Assembly: GCF_000425065.1 (NCBI RefSeq)
Contig: NZ_AULB01000010.1
Location: 62,001-126,000 of the forward strand
Length of the DNA: 64,000 nucleotides
Source: Actinomadura rifamycini DSM 43936
GTDB lineage: Bacteria; Actinomycetota; Actinomycetes; Streptosporangiales; Streptosporangiaceae
Reading direction: 5' to 3'
Part shown: positions 8,218 through 15,699 of the stretch, piece by piece
Position numbering within the stretch: the stretch's first letter is position 1
How the letters are laid out: each line of letters starts with the position of its first letter
Program-made: the position numbers and the translations under genes
Notes under the pieces: model-generated
What the model saw: only the letters and a program-made list of their open reading frames with translations
Databases searched by the model: none
What the model was told of the DNA's origin: nothing

Positions 8218-9027
8218 TCAGGCGTCGCGGCGGGCCAGCACCGCCCCGCCCAGCAGCAGCGCCAGCGCCGCCCCCGCCGCCAGCACCCCCAGCCCCGCCC
8301 ACGGCCCGATCGGCAGCCGCTCCAGCGCCCGCGTCGCCTGCACCGACAGGCCCGCCGGCATCGGCGCGAACCGCTCCACCCGCTCCCGCCACCGCTCGTC
8401 CCCCAGCAGCGGGACGACCACCGGCGCGGCCCACAGCAGCCCCAGCGCGCCCGTCAGGCCCGCGGCGGTGCCCCGCACGGCCGCCGCCGCGCCCAGCCCC
8501 AGCAGCGCCACCAGCACCAGGTACAGCACCGACCCCGCGGCGGCCCGCGCCGTCGCGCCGTCCAGCAGCGACGGCGGCGGGTACCCGGCCTCCGCGGTGA
8601 ACCCGTTGCGCGGCAGGACGAACCGGCCCGCCGCCAGCGATCCCGCCACGCCCGCCGCGCCCGCCGCCGCGACGAGCACGGCGACCACCGCCGCCTTCGC
8701 CGCCAGCACCAGCCCCCGCCGGGGCACCGCCGCCAGCGTCGGCACGATCGTGCGGGTCCCGTACTCCCCGCCGATCGCCAGCACCCCCAGCACCACGGCC
8801 GCGACCTGCCCCGCCCGGACGCCCGACAGGCTCAGCTTCGGGGTGTCCTCGAAGCACTCCGCCGGTGACGGGCACCGCGCGGCGTCCACCGGCCACATCG
8901 CCGCCGCCCCCGCCGCGACCGTCGCCGCCGCCAGCGCGACCAGCAGCCACGCCGTGCCGCGCAGCGTCGCCAGCTTCGTCCACTCGGCGTGCAGGGCCCG
9001 CACCGCCGCCGCGCTCCGCCCGCTCAC
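8218..9027 (-). CDS. ABC-2 type transporter permease
   Basis: A 269-residue integral membrane protein beginning with the AEWTKLATLRGT segment that marks ABC-2 permeases of the NatB/YhaP kind, followed by six hydrophobic segments. It contains a short extracytoplasmic loop with two cysteines (CPSPAEC). The GTG start overlaps the stop of the upstream permease gene (GTGA). It is the last gene of the exporter operon and shares its C-terminal LPIGPWAGLGVL region with the neighbouring permease, so the two probably arose by duplication and form a heterodimer. Confidence 0.85.
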   Translation of the reverse strand: MSGRSAAAVRALHAEWTKLATLRGTAWLLVALAAATVAAGAAAMWPVDAARCPSPAECFEDTPKLSLSGVRAGQVAAVVLGVLAIGGEYGTRTIVPTLAAVPRRGLVLAAKAAVVAVLVAAAGAAGVAGSLAAGRFVLPRNGFTAEAGYPPPSLLDGATARAAAGSVLYLVLVALLGLGAAAAVRGTAAGLTGALGLLWAAPVVVPLLGDERWRERVERFAPMPAGLSVQATRALERLPIGPWAGLGVLAAGAALALLLGGAVLARRDA

Positions 9028-10460
9028 GCGTCCCTCCGCCGCAGCAGCCACGCCGCCGCCGCGACCGCGACCGCCGTGTACGCGCACAGCACGCCCAGCC
9101 CCGCCCACGGCCCGATCGCGGTGTCGTAGCGCGGGACGGTCTGCTGCACGGCGAAACCGGCCGCCGGGGTGAGCCGCTCCAGCCACCGCGCCGCCGACAC
9201 CGGAAGCCCGGTCGCCGCGATCTGCGGCACCAGCAGCGCCAGCAGGACGAGCGTGATCGCCGGGGCGCTGCGCCGCACGACCACCGCGACCGCCACGGAC
9301 AGCACCGCGACGACCGCCAGCAGCAGCGCCGTCCCGAGCACCGCCCGCAGCACCGCCCCGTCCACGAGGGACGGCGCGTCCCGGCCGCCGAGCCCGGTGA
9401 CCGCCAGCGCCCCCGCCGCGGCCGCCAGCCCGGCCGCGAACCCCGCCGCCGCCATCACCGCGGCCTTGGCCGCCAGCACCCGGCCCCGCCGCGGGGACGC
9501 CGCCAGCGTCACCGCGATCATGCCGCGCCGGTACTCGGCGGTGACGAACAGCACCGCCGCCGCCACGACCGCCGCCTGCCCGACCAGCACCCCCGTCAGC
9601 GCCGTGCGCGTCGTGTCGTCGGAGAACAGGTCCGGGCCGATGTCGCCCGACCCCGTCAGCGTGAACACGCCGCCCGCCCGGGTGGACCCCGTCCCCTCGG
9701 GCGCGGCGGGCCCGCCGGGTCCGGCGCGGTCCCGCCACGCGTCCGCCGCGCCGCCGGCCGTCCCGTCCCGCCAGGCGCCGCCCAGGGCGACGCCGTCGAA
9801 CGTCGCCGTCGTGTCCGTCGGCCGCCCGGAGATTTCCTCGCCGCCGAACCGCCGCACCACCTCCACCGCGTCGGGGGACGCGACGAACAAGCCGGCCGCC
9901 ACCGTCTCCGGGAGCCCGTCCAGGCGCACCCCGCCGACGCGCCGCCACGCGCGCCCGTCCTCCGACGCGTACCCGGTCACCGACGTCCCCGACCGCTCCA
10001 GCTTCAACCAGTGCGGCGCCGCGCCGTTCCCGCCGCCCTCGCCGCCCGCCTCGTAGCCGGTCTGCAGCCGCACCCCGTGCCCGGGCGTCACCATGACCGC
10101 CGCGTAGGGCGCGCCGCCGCCGGTGCCCGCCCGCACCATCAGCCCGGCCTTCGCCCACGCCCGCCCGGCCCGCTGGGACGCGACGCGCGCGGTGATGCTC
10201 CCGTCCCCGGTGAGCGTCCGGTAGGTGTAGTGGCCCTGGTCCGTGACGGCCGGGGGCAGGTCCGGCGCGGCGCCCCCGCCCCCGGTCGACTGCGTGCCCG
10301 CGGCCGACAGCAGCGCCACCAGGACGGTCAGGACGATCGAGGCGCCGAGCGCGAGCAGCCAGCGGGGGACGGACCGCAGCTTCGTCCACTCGGCCAGCAG
10401 CAGCCGCCCGAACCCGTCGCCGGCCGCCCGGACCGTGCTCCGATACGGGGCGGCGGTCAC
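9024..10460 (-). CDS. ABC transporter permease with large extracytoplasmic insertion
   Basis: The ends look like an ABC-2 permease: EWTKLRSVPRW and a membrane segment at the N terminus, five hydrophobic segments from about residue 285 onward, and the same TAIGPWAGLGVL ending as its partner. Between the first and second membrane segments sits an insertion of more than 200 residues (about 65-280). It resembles a beta-sandwich of the concanavalin/DUF1349 type, with DGSITARVASQ, AKAGLMVRAG and HWLKLERSGTSVTGYASEDG. It should face outside and may sense or bind a cell-surface ligand. It overlaps the ATPase gene and the second permease gene by 4 bp each. Confidence 0.85.
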   Translation of the reverse strand: MTAAPYRSTVRAAGDGFGRLLLAEWTKLRSVPRWLLALGASIVLTVLVALLSAAGTQSTGGGGAAPDLPPAVTDQGHYTYRTLTGDGSITARVASQRAGRAWAKAGLMVRAGTGGGAPYAAVMVTPGHGVRLQTGYEAGGEGGGNGAAPHWLKLERSGTSVTGYASEDGRAWRRVGGVRLDGLPETVAAGLFVASPDAVEVVRRFGGEEISGRPTDTTATFDGVALGGAWRDGTAGGAADAWRDRAGPGGPAAPEGTGSTRAGGVFTLTGSGDIGPDLFSDDTTRTALTGVLVGQAAVVAAAVLFVTAEYRRGMIAVTLAASPRRGRVLAAKAAVMAAAGFAAGLAAAAGALAVTGLGGRDAPSLVDGAVLRAVLGTALLLAVVAVLSVAVAVVVRRSAPAITLVLLALLVPQIAATGLPVSAARWLERLTPAAGFAVQQTVPRYDTAIGPWAGLGVLCAYTAVAVAAAAWLLRRRDA

Positions 10461-11462
10461 GACGCGGCCTCCCGTCCCGCCGCGTCCGCCGTGCCGCCCG
10501 CCCCGGCGGTGCCGTCCGCGTCAGGGTCGTCCGGCGCCGGGGCGTCCGAGGTGCGGGTGCGGAACTCCACGGCGTCCCTGGTCAGCTCCATGTACGCCTC
10601 CTCCAGCGACGCCCGGTGCTCGGCCACCCCCGAGAACGGCACCCCGGCGCCCGCCAGCAGCTCCACGACCCGCGCGGCGGGCACGCCCGCCGCCGTGACC
10701 GCGTCCCGCTTGTCCGCGGTCACCGTCGCGCCCGCGTTCGCCAGTACCGTCATCGCGTCCCGCCGCGCGGACGTGCGCACCTCGACCCGCCCGTCCGACG
10801 CCGCCGCCAGCAGCGCCGCGACGCTCGTGTCGGCGATCAGCCGGCCCCGCCCGATCACCACCAGGTGGTCGGCGCCGCCCTCCAGCTCGCTCATCAGATG
10901 GCTCGACACCAGCACCGCGCGGCCCTCGGCCGCCAGCGCCCGCAGCAGCTCCCGGATCCATGCGACGCCCTCGGGGTCCAGCCCGTTGACGGGTTCGTCG
11001 AACATCAGCGCGGGGGGGATCGCCCAGCAGCGCCGCCGCGATGCCCAGCCGCTGCCGCATGCCCAGCGAGAACTTCCCGGCCGGGCGCCGCGCGACCCCC
11101 GCCAGGCCCGCCAGCTCCAGCACCTCCCCGACCCGCCGCGCCGGGATCCCGTTCGCGCGCGCCAGCCACAGCAGGTGGTCGCGCGCCCGCCGCGCCGGAT
11201 GCACCGCCCCGGCGTCCAGCATGCCGCCCAGCCGGCACAGCGGCGCCCGCAGCGACCGGTAGGGCCGCCCGCCGACCAGGGCCGCGCCCGCGTCGGGCCG
11301 GTCCAGGCCGAGGATCATCCGCATCGTGGTGGTCTTGCCCGCGCCGTTCGGACCCACGAACCCGGTGACCCGCCCGGGTTCGACGGTGAACGACAGGCCG
11401 TCGACGGCGACGGCCGTCCCGTACCGCTTGCGCAGCCCGCGCACTTCGATCGTCGCATCCAT
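10457..11462 (-). pseudogene. ABC transporter ATP-binding protein, interrupted by a frameshift
   Basis: The N-terminal two thirds, starting MDATIEVRGLRKRYG, contain Walker A (GPNGAGKTT) and the signature region FSLGMRQRLGI. The reading frame then breaks at a run of seven G (11012-11018). In the other frame the protein continues with Walker B (MFDEPVNGLDPEG) and the H-loop (VLVSSH). Removing one base from the run gives a continuous 334-residue ATPase of normal length. Either the gene is truly disrupted or the run was miscalled; the intact neighbouring permeases and the lack of any other damage favour a sequencing or assembly error. ATG at 11462 chosen by family start. Confidence 0.85.
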
Positions 11463-11596
11463 GCCCGGGACGCTACGGGCGCGCCGGACGCCGTGTCGTC
11501 CCGCCGCGGAGCCGTCGCCGCGTCCCCGGCGGCGGGGAGCGCGCGTCCCTCCCGGGAGGGACGCGCCGCGCCCGGGCACGCGCCACAATGGCGTGC

Positions 11597-12688
11597 GTGA
11601 CGCGGATCCGGGAGCTGCGATGGCCCGCGGCCGGAGCCGGCCTGGCCGCCGCCGCCGTCGCCGAGGCGGTGCTGCGCGCCGACGGGCCCGGAGAGGCCCT
11701 GCCGCTCGCGCTCGTGCTCGACGTGTCGGCGACCCTCCCGCTCGTCCTGCTGCGCGGCACCGGCGACCGGCCGGACACGCCCGGCGCGTCCGGCGCGTCC
11801 GGTCACGGCCCGGCGGCGGCCGTGACGATCACCGTCGCGGCGTTCGCCGCGACCCTGCTGCACCGCGGCCCCGCCCTGGCCGGGTCGGCCGCGCTGCTCG
11901 CCGTCTGGGCGGCGTTGGCCCGCCGCCGGGTCCTGCGCCGCCGCGCCGAGGCCGCCGCGCGGGACGCGTCCCGCCGCGCCGCCGAGCACACGCTGCTGGC
12001 GCACACCGCGCGCGGCGAGCGGGCGCGCATCGCCCGCGAGCTGCACGACGTCGTCGCGCACCACGTCTCGATGATCTCGGTGCAGGCCGAGACGGCGCGG
12101 CTGGCCGTCCCCGGGATGCCCGCCGAGGGCGCCGAGCGGCTGCTGGCCATCGGCGACACCGCCCGCACGGCGCTGACGGAGATGCGGCGGCTGCTGGGGG
12201 TGCTCCGCGAGGACGCGGGCGAGCCCGGCGGCGCGCCCGACCGCCGCCCCCAGCCGGGCCTGCAGCAGCTCCTGGACCTCATCGACGAGACCCGCGACGG
12301 GGCGGGCGCCGCCGCCCGTCTGATCGTCGCCGGGCCCGTCGCCGCGCTGGACCCCGGCGTGGAGCTGACCGCCTACCGGATCGTGCAGGAGGCCCTCACC
12401 AACGCGCGGCGGCACGCCCCCGGCGCCGCCGTCGACGTCGAACTCGCCTACACCGGGGAAGGGCTGCGGCTCGCGGTGCGCGATAACGGCCCCGGCCCCG
12501 CGGTCGACGGCCCGCCCGTCCCCGGCGGGCACGGGCTGACGGGGATGCGCGAGCGGGTCGCGGCGGTCGGCGGGGAGCTGCGCACCGGCGCGGGCCCGCT
12601 CGGCGGGTTCGTCGTCGAGGCGGTCCTGCCCGCCGCGGACGCGGCCGCGACGCCCGCTCACGGCGCCCCCGCGAGGGCGGCGCGGTGA
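11597..12688 (+). CDS. Two-component sensor histidine kinase (NarL-partner type)
   Basis: The N-terminal part holds about four short membrane segments and no obvious extracellular sensor, typical of intramembrane-sensing kinases next to ABC exporters. The dimerisation/phosphoacceptor segment RIARELHDVVAHHVSM contains the histidine (about residue 150), followed by the HATPase region with EALTNARRHAPG and DNGPG. I prefer the GTG at 11597; an ATG at 11588 is in the same frame. It is divergent from the ABC exporter operon, and such pairs usually control that exporter in response to a membrane-active compound. Confidence 0.88.
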   Translation: MTRIRELRWPAAGAGLAAAAVAEAVLRADGPGEALPLALVLDVSATLPLVLLRGTGDRPDTPGASGASGHGPAAAVTITVAAFAATLLHRGPALAGSAALLAVWAALARRRVLRRRAEAAARDASRRAAEHTLLAHTARGERARIARELHDVVAHHVSMISVQAETARLAVPGMPAEGAERLLAIGDTARTALTEMRRLLGVLREDAGEPGGAPDRRPQPGLQQLLDLIDETRDGAGAAARLIVAGPVAALDPGVELTAYRIVQEALTNARRHAPGAAVDVELAYTGEGLRLAVRDNGPGPAVDGPPVPGGHGLTGMRERVAAVGGELRTGAGPLGGFVVEAVLPAADAAATPAHGAPARAAR

Positions 12689-12700
12689 GGGCGGCGCGGT
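12673..12700. repeat. 14-bp tandem duplication across the kinase/regulator junction
   Basis: GAGGGCGGCGCGGT occurs twice in direct succession, covering the stop of the sensor kinase and the start of the response regulator. The duplication places a GTG at each copy (12685 and 12699). It may have altered the spacing of the original stop/start overlap. Confidence 0.8.
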
Positions 12701-13355
12701 GACCGTCCGCATCATCGTGGCCGAGGACCAGGAGGTCGTCCGCGCGGGCTTCGGCGCGCTGCTGGGCACGCAGCCGGACTTCGCCGTCGTCGCGACCGCC
12801 GACGACGGCGCGGCGGCGGTCCGCGCCTGCGCCGAGCACCGCCCGGACGTGGTGCTGATGGACGTGCGGATGCCGGTGATGGACGGGATCGAGGCGACCC
12901 GCCGCATCGCGTCCGCCGCGGGCGCGCCCCGCATCCTGATGCTGACGACGTTCGACCTCGACGAGCACGTCTACGACGCGCTGGTGGCGGGCGCGGGCGG
13001 GTTCCTGCTCAAGGACGTGACGGCCGAGCGGCTGTTCGACGCCGTCCGCGTCGTGGCGGCGGGGGAGGCGCTGCTCGCCCCGGCCGTCACCCGGCGCCTC
13101 ATCGACGAGTTCGCGCGGCTGCGGCCCCGCCCGCCGTCGGCCGCGCTGGACGTCCTGACGCCGCGGGAGACCGAGGTGCTGCGGCTGGTCGCCGAGGGGC
13201 TGAGCAACGCCGAGATCGCCGCGCGGCTCGTGGTGGGGGAGGAGACGGTCAAGACGCACGTGAGCCGCGTCCTGCGCAAGCTGGGCCTGCGCGACCGCGT
13301 CCAGGCCGTCGTCACCGCCTACGAGACGGGCCTGATCGTGCCCCGGACCCGCTGA
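12699..13355 (+). CDS. LuxR/NarL-family response regulator
   Basis: A 218-residue regulator with an N-terminal receiver domain (acidic pair ED at residues 9-10, phosphorylatable Asp55 in LMDVRMPVMDG, and the conserved Lys in FLLKD) and a C-terminal LuxR-type helix-turn-helix (LTPRETEVLRLVAEGLSNAEIA, cited as a landmark near residue 152). It starts at GTG 11 bp after the kinase stop, so the two are co-expressed. Probable targets are the divergent ABC exporter genes. Two hairpin terminators follow the stop. Confidence 0.92.
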   Translation: MTVRIIVAEDQEVVRAGFGALLGTQPDFAVVATADDGAAAVRACAEHRPDVVLMDVRMPVMDGIEATRRIASAAGAPRILMLTTFDLDEHVYDALVAGAGGFLLKDVTAERLFDAVRVVAAGEALLAPAVTRRLIDEFARLRPRPPSAALDVLTPRETEVLRLVAEGLSNAEIAARLVVGEETVKTHVSRVLRKLGLRDRVQAVVTAYETGLIVPRTR

Positions 13356-13388
13356 GCGCGCCCGGGTGCGCGGCGTCCCGCGTCCCGC

Positions 13389-13408
13389 CGGCCGAAGACC
13401 TTCGGCCG
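13389..13408 (+). terminator. Hairpin terminator after the response regulator
   Basis: CGGCCGAA and TTCGGCCG pair as an 8-bp stem around a GACC tetraloop, about 35 bp after the response-regulator stop. No T run follows, as is usual in high-GC actinomycetes. Confidence 0.55.
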
Positions 13409-13428
13409 CGGCGGTCGGGCGAGAACGG

Positions 13429-13476
13429 CTACGGGCCCGCACCGGTGCACGTGCGTGCACCGGTGCGGGCCCGTAG
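13429..13476. terminator. Bidirectional hairpin terminator, perfect 22-bp stem
   Basis: Two 22-nt arms (13429-13450 and 13455-13476) are exactly complementary and flank a GTGC loop. The element sits between the convergent response-regulator and rbpA genes, 20 bp from the rbpA stop, and should end transcription from both sides. Confidence 0.8.
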
Positions 13477-13495
13477 CGTCACCCGATCGTGTCGG

Positions 13496-13840
13496 TCAGG
13501 CGGTCTTCCTGCGCCCGGCCCGCAGGATCTCCAGCCGTTCCGCCAGCACCTCCTCGAGGTCCTCGACGGTACGGCGTTCCATGAGCATGTCCCAGTGCGT
13601 CCGCGGCGGCTTCCCCTTCTTCGCTTGGGGGAGCTCGCCGTCGACCCGCAGGGCCGTGGCGCCGCAGTTGCGGCATTCCCAGGTCATCGGCACCTCGGCC
13701 TCGGCTGCGAGCGTCACGGTGAACCGGTGGCCCTTGGTGCAGGTGTAGTCCACCTCTTGCCGAGGGGCCAGATCGGTGTTGCGATCGTTCTCGTAGCTCG
13801 TCGCTCCGAGTCGGGTGCCGCGAAGTGCGCGCTCGGCCAT
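13496..13840 (-). CDS. rbpA: RNA polymerase-binding protein RbpA
   Basis: RbpA is an actinobacterial RNA polymerase accessory protein that binds the principal sigma factor and stabilises the open promoter complex. The 114-residue sequence shows the family pattern: MAERALRGTRLGATSYE at the start, a zinc-binding core with CTKGH and CRNCG, and the C-terminal sigma-interaction region (THWDMLMERRTVEDLEEVL, about 78-98). I chose the ATG at 13840 because a GGGAGG site lies 9 nt upstream; a GTG two codons earlier is possible. It is preceded by a perfect SigR-type promoter and followed by a strong terminator, so it is a single-gene stress-inducible unit. Confidence 0.96.
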   Translation of the reverse strand: MAERALRGTRLGATSYENDRNTDLAPRQEVDYTCTKGHRFTVTLAAEAEVPMTWECRNCGATALRVDGELPQAKKGKPPRTHWDMLMERRTVEDLEEVLAERLEILRAGRRKTA

Positions 13841-13881
13841 CGTCACGTGCCTCCCAGACGGCTTGCGGTCTTGCTCTGACC

Positions 13882-13908
13882 AACGCTGAATCCGGTGACA
13901 AGATTCCC
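13882..13908 (-). promoter_or_regulatory. SigR-type promoter of rbpA (GGGAAT-N18-GTT)
   Basis: Read on the minus strand, GGGAAT is followed after exactly 18 nt by GTTG, the consensus of the thiol-oxidative-stress sigma factor SigR known from Streptomyces, where rbpA is itself a SigR target. The -10 element is about 40 bp before the rbpA start codon. Confidence 0.75.
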
Positions 13909-14014
13909 GTCCGCGGGCGGGTCCAACCCTGCGGGTTTTCGCCGGGGCCCCGCGGCCCTGCGGGAATCCTTCGGCGCGGCCCCGGCCGCGGGGGCGCGCG
14001 TCCGTCCGGGCGGT

Positions 14015-14617
14015 TCAGCGCCGGGACGTCAGGACCTCGTCGATCAGCCCGTACTCCAGGGCCTCCTGCGCGGTGAAGTAGCGGTCGCGGTCGAGGTCGC
14101 GGCGGACCGTCTCAGGGTCCTTCCCGGTGGCCTCGGCGATGATCGCCTCGGTCTGGGCCCGCAGCCGCAGCACCTCCTCCGCCTGGATCTGCAGGTCGCT
14201 GGACTGGCCGCGGGACGTCCCGACCTCGGGCTCGTGCAGCAGGATCCGGGCGCTCGCCAGCGCCGCCCGCTTGCCGGGCGTCCCGGCCGCCAGCAGCACC
14301 GCCGCCGCCGAACCCGCCTGCCCCACGCAGGTGGTCTCGATCTCGGGACGGATGTAGCTCATCGTGTCGTGGATCGCCATCATCGCCGTCAGCGACCCGC
14401 CGGGCGAGTTGATGTAGAGGGCGATGCGGCGGTCGGGGTCCATGCCCTCGAGCGCCAGCATCTGGGCGGTGACGTCGTTGGCGCTGACGTCGTCGACCGG
14501 CGTCCCGAGGAAGACGATGCGGTCCTCGAAGAGCTTGTTGTAGGGGTCGGTCTCCTTGCGTCCGTAGGGCGTCTGCTCCTCGTAGGAGGGGACGAGGGAG
14601 CGCTTCTCGGCCCGCAT
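14015..14617 (-). CDS. clpP: ATP-dependent Clp protease proteolytic subunit (second gene of pair)
   Basis: A 200-residue ClpP with the full serine-protease triad: Ser103 in GQAGSAAAVLL, His128 in LLHEP and Asp178 in DLDRDRYF. The segment LYINSPGGS and the QAEEVLRLR handle region are also present. Its start overlaps the stop of the preceding clpP by one base (TGATG), so the two subunits are made together and probably form a mixed tetradecamer. Because no clpX, clpC or trigger-factor gene is adjacent, this looks like a second, regulated pair comparable to clpP3/clpP4 of Streptomyces rather than the housekeeping clpP1/clpP2-clpX locus; that is inference. Confidence 0.95.
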   Translation of the reverse strand: MRAEKRSLVPSYEEQTPYGRKETDPYNKLFEDRIVFLGTPVDDVSANDVTAQMLALEGMDPDRRIALYINSPGGSLTAMMAIHDTMSYIRPEIETTCVGQAGSAAAVLLAAGTPGKRAALASARILLHEPEVGTSRGQSSDLQIQAEEVLRLRAQTEAIIAEATGKDPETVRRDLDRDRYFTAQEALEYGLIDEVLTSRR

Positions 14618-15276
14618 CAGGTGCCCACCCGGTCGGTGCTGTCGATGACGTGGTCGATGAAGCCGTACTCGCGGGCCTGGTCGGCGGTGAACCACCGGTC
14701 CCGGTCGGCGTCGGCCTCGATCCGCTCGAGCGGCTGCCCGGTGTGGAACGCGGTCCGCTCGGCCAGGGTCCGCTTCAGGTAGAGCGACTGCTCGGCCTGG
14801 ATCCTGATGTCGGACGCGGTGCCGCCGATGCCGCCGTGCGGCTGGTGCATCATGACGCGCGCGTGCCGCAGCGCGTAGCGCTTGCCGGCCGTTCCCGCGC
14901 ACAGCAGTGTCTGTCCCATGGAGGCGGCCATGCCCATCGCGACGGTGGAGATGTCGTTCGGGACGAACTGCATCATGTCGTAGATCGCCATCCCGGCGTC
15001 CACGACGCCGCCGGGGGAGTTGATGTAGACGGTGATGTCGCGGTGGGCGTCCTGGGAGGCGAGCAGCAGGAGTTGCGCGTTCACCCGGTTGGCCACCTGG
15101 TCGTCGATCTCGGTTCCGAGGAACACGATGCGCTGCGCGAGCAGCCGCTCGAACAGGTGCGCCTCCGCGAGCCGCGGCGCCTCGGCGACCTTGGCCCGCA
15201 CGCGGGGCGCGTGGGTGTCCGGCCGGGCCTGCGGTCGCATGTCCGGTCGCTCTCCGGGCCTCGGCTCCTCGTTCAT
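14617..15276 (-). CDS. clpP: ATP-dependent Clp protease proteolytic subunit (first gene of pair)
   Basis: A 219-residue ClpP with an N-terminal extension of about 40 residues that may be a propeptide. The triad is complete: Ser119 in GMAASMGQ, His144 in MMHQP and Asp193 in DADRDRWF. The conserved VYINSPGGVVDAGMAIYD segment is near residue 83-100. A GGGAGGG ribosome site lies 4 nt before the ATG. The gene heads the clpP pair and is divergent from a Phd/YefM-like gene; the 87 bp between them contain three regularly spaced GTAC units that may be the operator. Confidence 0.95.
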   Translation of the reverse strand: MNEEPRPGERPDMRPQARPDTHAPRVRAKVAEAPRLAEAHLFERLLAQRIVFLGTEIDDQVANRVNAQLLLLASQDAHRDITVYINSPGGVVDAGMAIYDMMQFVPNDISTVAMGMAASMGQTLLCAGTAGKRYALRHARVMMHQPHGGIGGTASDIRIQAEQSLYLKRTLAERTAFHTGQPLERIEADADRDRWFTADQAREYGFIDHVIDSTDRVGT

Positions 15277-15295
15277 GAACCCTCCCGCTCGTTCT

Positions 15296-15317
15296 GTACA
15301 TTTCGTACACTATGTAC
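15296..15317. promoter_or_regulatory. Three GTAC units at 9-bp spacing between clpP and the Phd-like gene
   Basis: GTAC occurs at 15296, 15305 and 15314, exactly one every 9 bp, inside an AT-richer patch. The first two form an inverted pair TGTAC-N4-CGTACA-like. The block lies 20 bp upstream of the clpP start and overlaps the likely -10 regions of both divergent promoters, so a bound repressor would control both genes. Confidence 0.5.
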
Positions 15318-15363
15318 GTCTGAGGCTAGTGGTGGCGCGGTGCCGCGGCCAGGGGGAGAGGCC

Positions 15364-15672
15364 ATGTTTCGCTATACGATGAATCCCGTGGATGTTCCGG
15401 TAACCGAAGCACGCGCCCAGTTCGCGGACCTCGTCAACCGGGTCGCCTACACCGGCGAGCCCGTGAAGCTGACGCGGCGGGGCAAGGTGATGGCCGCACT
15501 GGTCTCTCCGGAAGATCTGGAGCTTCTGGAGATGGTGCGGTCGCAGCGGGTCGATCTGTCCCAGACGGGCCGACCCGCCCAGTCCGCCCAGTCCGCGCAG
15601 CCCGCCGACCGTCCCCAGGGGGCGCCGCTGCGCATCGCCGCCGAGTACCGGCCGCCCGGGTTCGGCCGCTGA
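15364..15672 (+). CDS. Phd/YefM-family antitoxin-like DNA-binding protein, no toxin partner
   Basis: The first 60 residues match the Phd/YefM fold: VPVTEARAQFADLVNRV, then EPVKLTRRGKVMAALVSPEDLELLE. Phd proteins bind DNA as dimers and neutralise a toxin through their C-terminal tail. Here the tail of about 40 residues is rich in Gln/Ser/Ala and no RelE- or Doc-like toxin gene follows; the next gene is a convergent phosphodiesterase. It may therefore act as a stand-alone regulator of the divergent clpP operon, or be a Clp substrate. The ATG at 15364 has a GGGAGAGG site; an in-frame ATG at 15379 is possible. Confidence 0.8.
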   Translation: MFRYTMNPVDVPVTEARAQFADLVNRVAYTGEPVKLTRRGKVMAALVSPEDLELLEMVRSQRVDLSQTGRPAQSAQSAQPADRPQGAPLRIAAEYRPPGFGR

Positions 15673-15699
15673 ACCGGCGGCCGTCCCGGCGCCGGCCCG

